From: Roseovarius sp. MMSF_3359
Lineage (GTDB): Bacteria; Pseudomonadota; Alphaproteobacteria; Rhodobacterales; Rhodobacteraceae
Reading direction: 5' to 3'
Length of the DNA: 64,000 nt
Assembly (NCBI RefSeq): GCF_030733385.1
Contig: NZ_JASHJC010000013.1
Span: 1 to 64,000, forward strand
Both the position numbers and the translations under genes were made by a program. How positions within the stretch are numbered: position 1 is the first letter of the stretch; the number at the start of each line of letters is the position of its first letter. The notes below the pieces were generated by a model, which was not told the origin of the DNA, searched no databases, and worked only from the letters and a program-made list of their open reading frames with translations. Shown piece by piece: positions 8,588 through 16,408 of this stretch.

Positions 8588-8965
8588 ATGGAAGACCTAA
8601 TCCAACTTGGCCGCGAATTCGTTGAGGCGATGCGGAACCGCCGTGGCATCGCGCATGTCGACGACATCTATGCCGAAAACGCGGAGTCGATCGAGGCAGT
8701 TGTACCACCCGGACGCGATGTGCGGATTGCCAGGGGGCGCGGCGCGATCAAGGCGAAGCGTGAGGATTGGCTGGCAACGCACGAAATCCAAAAACTCGAA
8801 GCCGATGGGCCTTATGTGCACCCGCCCAACCGCTTTGCCGTGCGTTTCGACGCCGAGGTGACGCAGAAAGCCTCCGGTGAACAGATGAAGCTCCGTGAGG
8901 TCGCAATTTATACCATTGAAGGTACGAAGATCGTACGCGAAGAGTTCTTCATGTTACCGAAATAG
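8588..8965 (+). CDS. SnoaL-like/NTF2-fold small protein
   Basis: A 125-residue protein with the NTF2/SnoaL-like pattern: an N-terminal helix (LGREFVEAMRNR), a predicted curved beta-sheet, and the ending VREVAIYTIEGTKIVREEFFMLP-like strand pair. Proteins of this fold are small enzymes or binding proteins of many functions, so no substrate is proposed. A GAGGAG ribosome site precedes the ATG. It stands alone between bchO and the methyltransferase operon, and an FNR-type box lies upstream, hinting at oxygen-dependent expression. Confidence 0.75.
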   Translation: MEDLIQLGREFVEAMRNRRGIAHVDDIYAENAESIEAVVPPGRDVRIARGRGAIKAKREDWLATHEIQKLEADGPYVHPPNRFAVRFDAEVTQKASGEQMKLREVAIYTIEGTKIVREEFFMLPK

Positions 8966-9095
8966 GCGAGACGCCAAGCCATGGTGCATGGCGGTAGCGC
9001 CGACGCGTAGCCGGTGTCTGTCCGCCTGACGGTGGCACCGCAAGTTGGTTGGCCTTTCTTGCCGAATGACCCCGAAACTCGGGGCTTTCCCGGAT

Positions 9096-9114
9096 TGATG
9101 AATTCCACTCATCA
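9096..9114. promoter_or_regulatory. Inverted repeat upstream of the mttB-like operon, near-match to a MetR box
   Basis: TGATGA-N7-TCATCA is a perfect 6-base-arm inverted repeat. Inside it, 9099-9111 (TGAATTCCACTCA) differs at one position from TGAA-N5-TTCA, the binding sequence known for MetR. It sits about 70 bases before the first operon gene. A perfect TGAA-N5-TTCA lies in front of the MetR-like regulator gene at the other end of the operon (15176-15188), which makes this a plausible target of that regulator. Confidence 0.5.
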
Positions 9115-9182
9115 TCTTGACCGATTTATTGAATTTTCGGCAAATCAGTTTTGCGCTCTAATGGCGACACTGAGGAGCGAGA

Positions 9183-10688
9183 ATGGCAAACCGCGCGGGA
9201 AAACGGCAGCGCAATGCGACCGGCACGGTCCGGGAGGTTTCAACAGACATCCACACAGGTGGTGATCTGCGGCCTTTATCTGCCGCCGATTTGTCGATGA
9301 TCGTTTCACATGCGTTTGACATCCTTTCGACTGTCGGCATGTCCGGTCTGACGGAAATGGCGACAGAACGCGCGTTGACCGCTGGCGCAAGGCTCCGGCC
9401 GGACGGAAGGATCTGCTTTCCGGCCGGGATGGTCCGGGAGGCGCTGGAACGGGCCCCGAAGCGGATCGCGCTGCCCGGTTTCACGCCAGACCGAGATCTG
9501 CAAATCGGCGGTGGGGCTGTTCACATCGGTACCGGGGGCGCGGCGGTACAGACGCTCGACGCCGCGACCGCCAAGTATCGTGACAGCCATCTCAGCGACC
9601 TCCACAACCTGATGCGCGTCGTCGATGCCTCGCCCAATATCCATTATGGTGTGCGCCCTGTCATCGCGCGCGACATGGAAGACCCGTTCGAACTGGACGT
9701 GAATTCCGCCTTTGCCTGCCTGAAGGCAACCTCGAAGCCTATCGGCATCAGCTTTTGCCAGCCGGGCCATGTCGCCCCGATCGTCGAGATGTTCGACACC
9801 GCGCTTGGACGGTCGGGCGGTTTCCGCGAGCGGCCCTTCTGCATGGCGGTCATCGTGCATGTCGTCCCACCCCTGACCTATGCGCCCGAGGGAATCCTGA
9901 CCCTCGAAAACGCGGTGCGCGCGGGCATGATACCGCAGATTTGCTCCGCCGGTCAGGCCGGCGCCACGAGCCCCGTCACCCTGGCCGGCGCTCTTGCACA
10001 GGGGTTGGCGGAGTGTCTCGCAGGTCTCGTCGTGGTTGACGGCATCCGCCACGGCGCGCCCTGTATCTATGCGCTGATGCCGTTTATCTCGGATCTGCGC
10101 ACCGGCGCGATGAGCGGCGGCGGCGGAGAGGCCGCCATCGCCAATGCCGCAGCGGCGCAGCTTCTGGCGCATATCGGCCTGCCATCGACCGTGTCGGCCG
10201 GCATGACGGATTCGAAACTGGCCGACGCGCAGGCAGGCTATGAAAAAGGCTATACCATCGCGATGGCCGGGCATGCGGGGGCCGACATGATAAACCTTTC
10301 GGTCGGGATGCTGGGCTCGATCATGGTGGCCAGCCCGGAAGCGATGGTTATTGATGACGACATGTGCGGCGCAATCCTTCGGTCGATCAGGGGCATCGAA
10401 GTATCCGAGGCCACGCTGGACCTTTCGGCGGTCGAACGAGTGGTTAGCCAGGACGGGCATTACCTTGGTGAGGAGGAAACCCTCAAGCGCATGAAATCGG
10501 ACTACTATTACCCTTCCCTTGCGGACCGCCAAAGCGTTGATGATTGGATCGATTCAGGCCGCCCTACGATCTGGGACCGCGCGCAGGAGCGGGTGGCAGA
10601 GATCCTTGCCGCTCCACACCCCGCGCATCTGAGCCCCGCGGTCGAGGCGCGAGTTCGCGCCGATTTCCCCATAAGGCTTGAGCCATGA
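9183..10688 (+). CDS. MttB-family (trimethylamine methyltransferase-like) protein, non-pyrrolysine type
   Basis: A 501-residue protein of the MttB/COG5598 family. Recognisable parts are the N-terminal helical region with LSTVGMSGL, the ATSKPIGISFCQPGH barrel strand, and the late block SAGMTDSKLADAQAGYEKGY. There is no in-frame amber codon, so it belongs to the pyrrolysine-free branch, whose characterised members demethylate glycine betaine, proline betaine or carnitine onto a corrinoid protein. No corrinoid protein is encoded nearby, so the methyl acceptor is unknown. Ribosome site GAGGAGCGAG precedes the ATG. It leads an operon with an SRPBCC protein, a racemase-superfamily protein and a dimethylglycine-dehydrogenase-like enzyme. 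Confidence 0.88.
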   Translation: MANRAGKRQRNATGTVREVSTDIHTGGDLRPLSAADLSMIVSHAFDILSTVGMSGLTEMATERALTAGARLRPDGRICFPAGMVREALERAPKRIALPGFTPDRDLQIGGGAVHIGTGGAAVQTLDAATAKYRDSHLSDLHNLMRVVDASPNIHYGVRPVIARDMEDPFELDVNSAFACLKATSKPIGISFCQPGHVAPIVEMFDTALGRSGGFRERPFCMAVIVHVVPPLTYAPEGILTLENAVRAGMIPQICSAGQAGATSPVTLAGALAQGLAECLAGLVVVDGIRHGAPCIYALMPFISDLRTGAMSGGGGEAAIANAAAAQLLAHIGLPSTVSAGMTDSKLADAQAGYEKGYTIAMAGHAGADMINLSVGMLGSIMVASPEAMVIDDDMCGAILRSIRGIEVSEATLDLSAVERVVSQDGHYLGEEETLKRMKSDYYYPSLADRQSVDDWIDSGRPTIWDRAQERVAEILAAPHPAHLSPAVEARVRADFPIRLEP

Positions 10689-10699
10689 AAGGAGCCGAT

Positions 10700-11143
10700 A
10701 TGCATGTCTTTCGCAGCATGATCATCGACGCAGATATCGACCGGGTCTGGTCCAGCGTCCGCGCGTTCGATGGCGTGGTCAACTGGAACCCGGGCGTCGT
10801 GAAGGCCACGTTGGAGGGCGGCGCACCTACCGCAACCGGGACGGTTCGCACACTCGACATCGTTGACGGGACGGTGTTTCGCGAAACCCTCCTGGCCCAT
10901 TCGGACAACGCGCATCTCTACACCTATGACATCATCGAAAGCCCGCTGCCTGTGACCGGTTATGTCTCGACCCATCGCTTCATCCCGATCACCCATACAA
11001 GGCAAACGCTGGGGATCTGGGAAAGTCGTTTTGACTGCGCACCTGAAGATGCCACGCAGATGCAAAAAATTGTCGGTGACGACATCTATATCGGCGGTAT
11101 GGCCGGGTTGAATGCGTATTTGAAGGAGAACGAAAATGGCTGA
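10700..11143 (+). CDS. SRPBCC-family (polyketide-cyclase/dehydratase-like) protein
   Basis: A ~147-residue START/Bet v1-like (SRPBCC) protein. The start MHVFRSMIIDADIDRVWSSV and the late FIPITHTRQTLGIWESRF and DDIYIGGMAGLNAYL are typical of the polyketide_cyc2 group, which bind hydrophobic or aromatic ligands. I prefer the ATG at 10700 because AAAGGAG lies 5 bases before it. An in-frame ATG at 10685 overlaps the preceding stop and would add five residues. The 3' end overlaps the next gene by 8 bases, so it is translated within the mttB-like operon. Its role there is unknown. Confidence 0.8.
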   Translation: MHVFRSMIIDADIDRVWSSVRAFDGVVNWNPGVVKATLEGGAPTATGTVRTLDIVDGTVFRETLLAHSDNAHLYTYDIIESPLPVTGYVSTHRFIPITHTRQTLGIWESRFDCAPEDATQMQKIVGDDIYIGGMAGLNAYLKENENG

Positions 11144-11840
11144 CACCTTGGCCCCGCGCGCCGTGATCGGCGTCATGACACCGGCGATGAATACCGTCGT
11201 TCAACCGGAACTCGAACTCCTGCGGCCCGAGGGCGTGACCAACCAGATGCAACGCTTTCGCCTCGGTGGTGACGCAATCTCGGATGACCTGCCCGACGAA
11301 GTGGACAAGCTGATGGATTGCGCGCCCAAGGCGATCGCCATTGGCCTGACCACGGACGCCGGACCGGGCGGCCCGCAGAAACTCAAGGCCCGCTGCGCCG
11401 AGATCTCGGCTCGGGTCGGTATCCCGGTTCTGGGAGCGTCCCAGGCCGACTATGCGGCCTTGGGCATTCTGGACGCGCAACGTGTCGGTATCGTCACGCC
11501 TTTCAACGCCGACGTGGACGCGGTGGTGAGGGCAAATACCGAAGCGGCAGGGTTCAACGTCGTCGCCATCAAGGGGACGCAGGCCCCGTCCCTGCCGGCC
11601 ATCTGCGAGACACCGCTTGACGACATCAGGGATGTTTTCGCACAGGTGGCCGCGTCGGAATGCGACGTCATTCTTCAGGTCGGGACCGCGCTTCCGGTCG
11701 TCGCGCTGCTCGCCGAACTGGAGACTACGCATGGAAAACCCATCGTGGCCTGCAACGCGGCAGTCTATTGGCAGACCCTGCGCAGCATCGGGATCACCGA
11801 CCCCATAAAGGGCTATGGTCAATTGCTGGCGGATCACTGA
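11136..11840 (+). CDS. Asp/Glu racemase superfamily protein, maleate isomerase/arylmalonate decarboxylase-like
   Basis: A 234-residue protein of the superfamily that includes maleate cis-trans isomerase, Asp/Glu racemase and arylmalonate decarboxylase. It shows VIGVMTPAMNTVVQPE at the N-terminus, VLGASQADYAALGILDAQRVGIVTP in the middle and PIVACNAAVYWQTLRSIG near the end. The C-terminal catalytic cysteine (VACN) is present. At the place of the first catalytic cysteine (usually C-T-S) it reads GLTTDAGPGG, so that cysteine is missing, as in arylmalonate decarboxylase. It may therefore be a one-cysteine decarboxylase or isomerase. It is coupled to its neighbours by 8-base and 0-base junctions. 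Confidence 0.82.
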   Translation: MADTLAPRAVIGVMTPAMNTVVQPELELLRPEGVTNQMQRFRLGGDAISDDLPDEVDKLMDCAPKAIAIGLTTDAGPGGPQKLKARCAEISARVGIPVLGASQADYAALGILDAQRVGIVTPFNADVDAVVRANTEAAGFNVVAIKGTQAPSLPAICETPLDDIRDVFAQVAASECDVILQVGTALPVVALLAELETTHGKPIVACNAAVYWQTLRSIGITDPIKGYGQLLADH

Positions 11841-14249
11841 ATGCGCCGTCATGCCCAGGTCGTTGTCATTGGCGGCGGCGCTGTCGGGGCCTCCATCCTC
11901 TACCATCTGGCGCGCGCAGGGATCACCGATACCGTATTGCTCGAAAAGAACGAGTTGACTGCCGGATCAACCTGGCATGCCGCAGGCAACATTCCGACCT
12001 ACGCGAATTCGTGGCTGGGCATGCGGGCCGGGAACTATGCCTGGCAGCTTTACAAGGAACTTGCCCAGGATCCGGAAGCGCCGATCACCTACCGCCATAC
12101 GTCTGCGATCTGGCCCGCACACACGCCCGAGCGGATGCAACTGTTCCAGCACCTGTGTGGCGTGTCCCGGTCCGCGGGGTTCGAGCTGTCGATACTGAGC
12201 CCTGCGCAGATCGAAGAAATGCACCCCTACTGGAAAGCGGATGAGACCGTGCTTGGTGGCATTCTCGATCCTTATGAAGGCGATATAGACCCCAACCAAC
12301 TGACCCAGGCGCTTGCCAGGCATGCGCGGGATCTGGGCGCCGAAATCCGGCGCTTTACCCGCGTAACCGGGCTTGCACAAAAACGCTCGGGTGAGTGGGA
12401 AGTGGAAACACCGGACGGCGCGGTCATCGCCGAAACCGTGGTCAATGCCGCCGGATCCAGCGGTGCGATGATCGCCGCCATGGCAGGGCTGCACCTGCCG
12501 GTCGTCACGCTTGAACATCAATACATGGTGACGACCGCTTTGCCGCAACTCGAAGCCGACACCAACCTGTTCCCCCTGATCCGCGACCCTGACATTCGCT
12601 TCTACCTGCGCCGCGAACGCAATGCATTGCTGCTGGGGTCCTACGCGCATGAAGGCCGTCCCGTTTGGCGCGATGGCGTTCCACCGGATTTCGACCACCA
12701 GCTTTTTGCCGATGATATCGACGGCATGATGGCCGTGTTCGAAGCGGCGGCAACCCACGTGCCGATCTTGGCGGAGGCCGGTGCACAGAACTTCGTCAAC
12801 GGGCCAATTCCCTATTCGCCGGATGCCTTGCCATTGGTGGGACCCGCCGGTGGTGCGCGCAACTTCTTCCATGCAACCGGCGTCCAGATCGGCATCACCC
12901 ATTCCGCCGCGATCGGCAAGGCGATTACGGAATGGCTCACCGATGGCGAGACGGAATGGGACCTGTCCGCCTGGGACCCGCGCCGCTTCGGGCCTTGGGC
13001 CACGCAGGACTACGCCACGGCCCGTGCGTCTGAGCATTACGATCTGCAATACGCGATCCCCTTCCCCCATCGCATCATGACCTCGGGGCGGCCGGTCAAG
13101 CGAACGCCGCTCCATGATCTCCTGAAAAACCAGGGGGCTATCATGGGTCAGATTGGCGGTTGGGAGCGTGCCTTTTGGTTCAATCACCGCAATGCGTCCC
13201 ATCCCGATACGCTCAGCTTTGACCACGAACCCTGGCAGGACGCGGTACGGATCGAATGCGAAACCGTGCGCGATGCCGTCGGCGTCATGGATCACGGGGG
13301 TTTCACCAAGTTCGTCCTGGAGGGGCCCGATGCTGCGGAAGTACTGGGCACGGTTGTCTGCGGCACGCTACCGCCCCCGGGTCGTGTCCGTCTGGCCTAC
13401 ATGTTGACGCCGAAGGGGCGCATCTGGTCCGAGGCAACGATCGCCAGGCTGGCGGGGAACCGGTTCCTGCTCTGCGGCCCCACGCTCGCGGTGGATCGGG
13501 ATTTCGATTGGATTTCGGCGCAGATCAGCGGCGCGGATGTATCGCTGAGCCAGGGCTATGCCCATGACGGCGCGCTCCTCGTGATGGGGCCGGAATCCCG
13601 CGCGCTTTTAAGTACCCTGACAACGGGCGACCTGAACGCGCCCTGGATGAGTGTCACCGAGTGTGAGGTCGCGGGCGTTCCGGTGACGGCCCTGCGTGTC
13701 AGCTATGTGGGTGAGCTTGGGTGGGAACTGCACGTGGCCTCCGACAACCTGTTGCCCCTCTACGATGCGATCCGGGACGCGGGCAGGTCGCACGGCATCT
13801 ATAATTTCGGATCCTACGCGCTGAACGCCATGCGGATCGAGAAAGGGTATCACGGCTGGGGTGCTGATTTCGGCACCGAATACACGTTGTTTGATGCAGG
13901 CCTTGCGAAATTTGCCAACTTGTCCAAGGGGACGTTCACGGGCCGGGATGCCGCGTTGCGGCAGGCCGATGTGCCAACGGACTGGACCTTCATCGGCCTG
14001 GAAGTGATCGATCCCGGGCCTGAGCCTCTCCCTTCCGACCCGATCGTCAGGGATGGCCGTACCATCGGATACCTCACATCAGTCTCGATGGGGTATCGTA
14101 CCGGCAAACTTCTCGCGCTTGGATATGTCGAGAGTGGCGCCCTGGCGATGGGGGACACCTGCTGCGTCCAGGCGTTCGGCGTCATGCGCGCAGCTCGGCG
14201 CCACGCGCCGCAGGTTTATGACCCGGCAAACGAAAAGCTGCGTGCCTAG
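11841..14249 (+). CDS. Dimethylglycine/sarcosine dehydrogenase-like FAD + aminomethyltransferase (GcvT) protein
   Basis: An 802-residue two-domain enzyme. Residues 1 to about 375 form a DAO-type FAD domain with VVVIGGGAVGASILYHLARAG at 7-27 and the GSTWHAAG block, whose histidine (H46) corresponds to the covalent flavin-linking histidine of dimethylglycine dehydrogenase. From about residue 420 to the end is a GcvT-like folate domain (MDHGGFTKFVLEGPDAAEVL, LRVSYVGELGWELHV, LNAMRIEKGYHGWGADF). Known relatives oxidatively demethylate N-methyl amino acids and pass the C1 unit to tetrahydrofolate. The exact substrate here is unknown. It closes the mttB-like operon and converges on the MetR-like gene with a 4-base overlap. 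Confidence 0.9.
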   Translation: MRRHAQVVVIGGGAVGASILYHLARAGITDTVLLEKNELTAGSTWHAAGNIPTYANSWLGMRAGNYAWQLYKELAQDPEAPITYRHTSAIWPAHTPERMQLFQHLCGVSRSAGFELSILSPAQIEEMHPYWKADETVLGGILDPYEGDIDPNQLTQALARHARDLGAEIRRFTRVTGLAQKRSGEWEVETPDGAVIAETVVNAAGSSGAMIAAMAGLHLPVVTLEHQYMVTTALPQLEADTNLFPLIRDPDIRFYLRRERNALLLGSYAHEGRPVWRDGVPPDFDHQLFADDIDGMMAVFEAAATHVPILAEAGAQNFVNGPIPYSPDALPLVGPAGGARNFFHATGVQIGITHSAAIGKAITEWLTDGETEWDLSAWDPRRFGPWATQDYATARASEHYDLQYAIPFPHRIMTSGRPVKRTPLHDLLKNQGAIMGQIGGWERAFWFNHRNASHPDTLSFDHEPWQDAVRIECETVRDAVGVMDHGGFTKFVLEGPDAAEVLGTVVCGTLPPPGRVRLAYMLTPKGRIWSEATIARLAGNRFLLCGPTLAVDRDFDWISAQISGADVSLSQGYAHDGALLVMGPESRALLSTLTTGDLNAPWMSVTECEVAGVPVTALRVSYVGELGWELHVASDNLLPLYDAIRDAGRSHGIYNFGSYALNAMRIEKGYHGWGADFGTEYTLFDAGLAKFANLSKGTFTGRDAALRQADVPTDWTFIGLEVIDPGPEPLPSDPIVRDGRTIGYLTSVSMGYRTGKLLALGYVESGALAMGDTCCVQAFGVMRAARRHAPQVYDPANEKLRA

Positions 14250-15166
14250 CCAAAACCGCCATTACGTGATGCCCATTTGGCCAGCGCCTGCCCAACCGCA
14301 AGGATCGGCCCCGAGCTGCTGTCTTCCGAGCGCATCAGGGCCTGCCATGGCACCTCTATCCCATCCTTGCCGACACGCGCCCCGAAGATGCGCCCGGCCT
14401 TGATCGCGGGGCGCACCGCCCACCCGGCCAGGACACTGCTGCCCTGCCCGGCGGCGACAAGCTCGACAATGGCCTCGGGCAATTCCACTGTCGTGGTCCA
14501 ACGGGGATACCGTTCAGATGGGCGAAACAGCCGTGCAAACTCCCGATCCGGTTCAGGCGTCAAGGCATAGGTGATAAAATCCTCACCCTCGATATCGTCG
14601 CCTTCGACGAAATCGCGACCGGCAAGATGATGGTCAGGCGGAAAGATAAATATCAACTCGTCCCTGAAGAGCGGGATTTGGTGCGTGCCGATAAGCGGCG
14701 TGTCACCAGAGGTCACGATGAGATCGACATGCCGGTTGGTCAACGCCCGCACCGGCTCGCGGGTACCGCTTGCCATCACCTGCAACTCGATCCCCGGCAG
14801 ATGGTCGCGCAGATATTCGGTGAAGCCGGGCAGCCAATGATAGGAGCTGTAAGCCTCGATCGCGATGCGGACGATATGCTCGGCACCTCGGTCCATGCGT
14901 TTGACGTCCCGCTCGGCACGGTCCATCTCCGCGAGCAGTCGCTCCGCAGTCTCCGCCAGGTACTCCGCCGCCGGTGTCATACGCAGCCGCTTATGCGTGC
15001 GCGTGAAAAGCACCAGGTCAAGCCGGCGCTCCGCCTCCCGGATACGATGCGACAGGGCCGAAGAGGTAACTCCCAACGCCTCCGCCGCGTCCGTAACACG
15101 TCCGTGCTTTGCAATGGCACGGATCATCTTGAGATGGCGCAGATCAAGTAAAGGGCCGTCAGCCAT
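14246..15166 (-). CDS. LysR-family regulator, MetR-like
   Basis: A ~306-residue LysR-type regulator. The HTH region is HLKMIRAIAKHGRVTDAAEALGVTSSALSHRI, close in layout to E. coli MetR, and the co-inducer domain starts with RIAIEAYSSYHWLPGF, parallel to the MetR block RIAIE-x-x-S-x-x-x-W-L. MetR senses homocysteine and controls methyl metabolism, which suits a methyltransferase/demethylase operon next door. The ATG at 15166 was taken; a GTG one codon earlier is possible. A perfect MetR-type box lies 10 bases upstream. The gene converges on the operon it may control. Confidence 0.87.
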   Translation of the reverse strand: MADGPLLDLRHLKMIRAIAKHGRVTDAAEALGVTSSALSHRIREAERRLDLVLFTRTHKRLRMTPAAEYLAETAERLLAEMDRAERDVKRMDRGAEHIVRIAIEAYSSYHWLPGFTEYLRDHLPGIELQVMASGTREPVRALTNRHVDLIVTSGDTPLIGTHQIPLFRDELIFIFPPDHHLAGRDFVEGDDIEGEDFITYALTPEPDREFARLFRPSERYPRWTTTVELPEAIVELVAAGQGSSVLAGWAVRPAIKAGRIFGARVGKDGIEVPWQALMRSEDSSSGPILAVGQALAKWASRNGGFG

Positions 15167-15175
15167 CACCGTACC

Positions 15176-15188
15176 TGAAAAAATTTCA
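15176..15188. promoter_or_regulatory. MetR-type box TGAA-N5-TTCA at the regulator's own start
   Basis: TGAAAAAATTTCA is a perfect TGAA-N5-TTCA with 5-base arms (TGAAA/TTTCA), 10 bases before the MetR-like start codon. Placed this close to the ribosome site it would suit negative autoregulation. A one-mismatch copy lies in front of the mttB-like operon. Confidence 0.55.
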
Positions 15189-15660
15189 CGAATTGCTTGT
15201 TTCTCTTTATATCAATTCATCTTGGATTAACGCAATTCTCAACCGTTGGCAGGATTTGATCTTACCAACTGCCCTCCCAACCCAACCTTCTCATTGAATT
15301 CTGCAAAAGAAAATCAAAAGGCGGCACCAACAATCGACACAAGATTTCAATCGTAAAGGCCCGTGTAGAGTATTTTACCCATCTCAAGGCGGTCGACCAA
15401 AGCAATCCAAAAGGCTGCAACTAGGAGTCCTTGCTTCGGGACTTACCCAAAGCGGCATCAATTTCGACCGGGAATCGCCTGTGTTTTACCGGGATGAAGA
15501 CCTTGTCAGCCTCAAAACCAAGCGGACTCCGCCACAAGAGCGATCAAGTAAGACAATGCAGTCAGCGAATAGAACCGTCGCGCCAAAAAAATACGCCCTG
15601 CGACGCCAAACGGCAGACCCGGACGTCAAGGCGCAGGTGCAAGAAAGTTACTTGATTTGT
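15189..15660. other. Non-coding stretch between the MetR-like gene and tRNA-Trp
   Basis: Nothing coding can be supported. The stretch is visibly more AT-rich than its surroundings, with the lowest GC in its first half. A short inverted repeat (AGTCC...GGGACT) is near 15427-15443. In related genomes secE and nusG usually follow tRNA-Trp on this strand; they are absent here. Confidence 0.6.
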
Positions 15661-15736
15661 TGGCAGGGGCAGCAGGGTTCGAACCCGCGACCTACGGTTT
15701 TGGAGACCGTCGCTCTACCAGCTGAGCTATACCCCT
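15661..15736 (-). tRNA. tRNA-Trp (anticodon CCA)
   Basis: Read on the minus strand the 76 bases fold as a standard tRNA: acceptor AGGGGTA/TGCCCCT, D arm with AGCTCAGCTGGTAGAGC, anticodon stem ACGGT/ACCGT with loop CTCCAAA (anticodon CCA), T arm with GGTTCGAACCC, discriminator G and encoded CCA. It is on the same strand as tuf, as in the usual tuf - trnW - secE - nusG arrangement, but two protein genes lie between tuf and the tRNA. Confidence 0.97.
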
Positions 15737-15951
15737 AAGGCCACGGCAGGGAGTATGACACCTTGAGCCGGGAATCAAGACGGCATTCGTGCAAACGTGG
15801 TCAGAAATTTCACATAGCCGTCCCGATCCACATCTTAAGGTGGCAAACATCGTTAACCGGCGAGAGGTCTGCTTGTTTTCCCGATACGATCGACCCCGCC
15901 CGAGCCATCATGTACCGAGGTCGAGACATCATCGGAACCGCATCCACCGAG

Positions 15952-16353
15952 TTATAGAAATACCATCAGCGCAACGACCAAGGCCAAGCAAACGCAAAGC
16001 ATCAAGAACTCAACGTTCAATCTCGTTTCTTTTGCCAAGAACTGGTCAAAATCTCTTGCAGAATTGAGATGTCTTGACGTTACCAAATAATGCCCGGCGA
16101 TGGTCTGAACCGGGTAGAACACATAGTCGACCGGGTGGCTTATCTTGGCGTTACTTTCCTCCAAGCGGCCCTGAATTCGATCAAGCAAGTCATCTTCACA
16201 AACAGCGGCGATTTCCTGGCCCGAATTGTGGACCCTCATCGCAATCTCAAAGGCTTCACAAGTCGGCATCCCGAAGGAATAGCTTAGCAGCGCCACAACA
16301 TGATCGCCCCGTGTTTTGGAGTTGTTGCGAAATTCGAATACAAAATATGTCAT
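15952..16353 (-). CDS. ClpS-like domain protein with a C-terminal membrane anchor
   Basis: A 133-residue protein starting at the ATG at 16353 with GGGGGG in front. Residues ~1-75 resemble the adaptor ClpS: FEFRNNSKTRGDHVVALL aligns by eye with the ClpS start strand and helix, and CEAFEIAMRVHNSGQEIAAVC with the A/I-M-x-V-H-x-x-G segment that carries the N-degron-binding histidine. The NDD motif whose acidic residues hold the substrate's alpha-amino group reads NNS here, so classical N-end-rule binding may be lost. The last ~22 residues (LNVEFLMLCVCLALVVALMVFL region) form one membrane helix. Function unknown; similarity is by eye only. It lies with a small membrane-protein gene between tuf and tRNA-Trp. 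Confidence 0.55.
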   Translation of the reverse strand: MTYFVFEFRNNSKTRGDHVVALLSYSFGMPTCEAFEIAMRVHNSGQEIAAVCEDDLLDRIQGRLEESNAKISHPVDYVFYPVQTIAGHYLVTSRHLNSARDFDQFLAKETRLNVEFLMLCVCLALVVALMVFL

Positions 16354-16408
16354 ATCTAACCCCCCGTACTGAGCCCGGCGTCTTTGCACGTTTCCCGTTC
16401 TAATGCCT

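Noticed and set aside
9306..10532. 408-codon frame opposite the mttB-like gene
   Set aside because: No start context or domain; the plus-strand gene has family motifs throughout and a good ribosome site.
9183..10688. Pyrrolysine-containing MttB
   Set aside because: Neither mttB-like gene has an in-frame amber codon within the conserved body, and no pyrrolysine genes are in the window.
15189..15660. Pseudogene or small gene between the MetR-like gene and tRNA-Trp
   Set aside because: Frames there are short, lack ribosome sites and match nothing recognisable; no decayed secE could be made out.
15481..15738. Small frame ending GSNPRPTVLETVALPAELYP
   Set aside because: This end is the well-known translation of the antisense strand of a tRNA gene; it overlaps tRNA-Trp.
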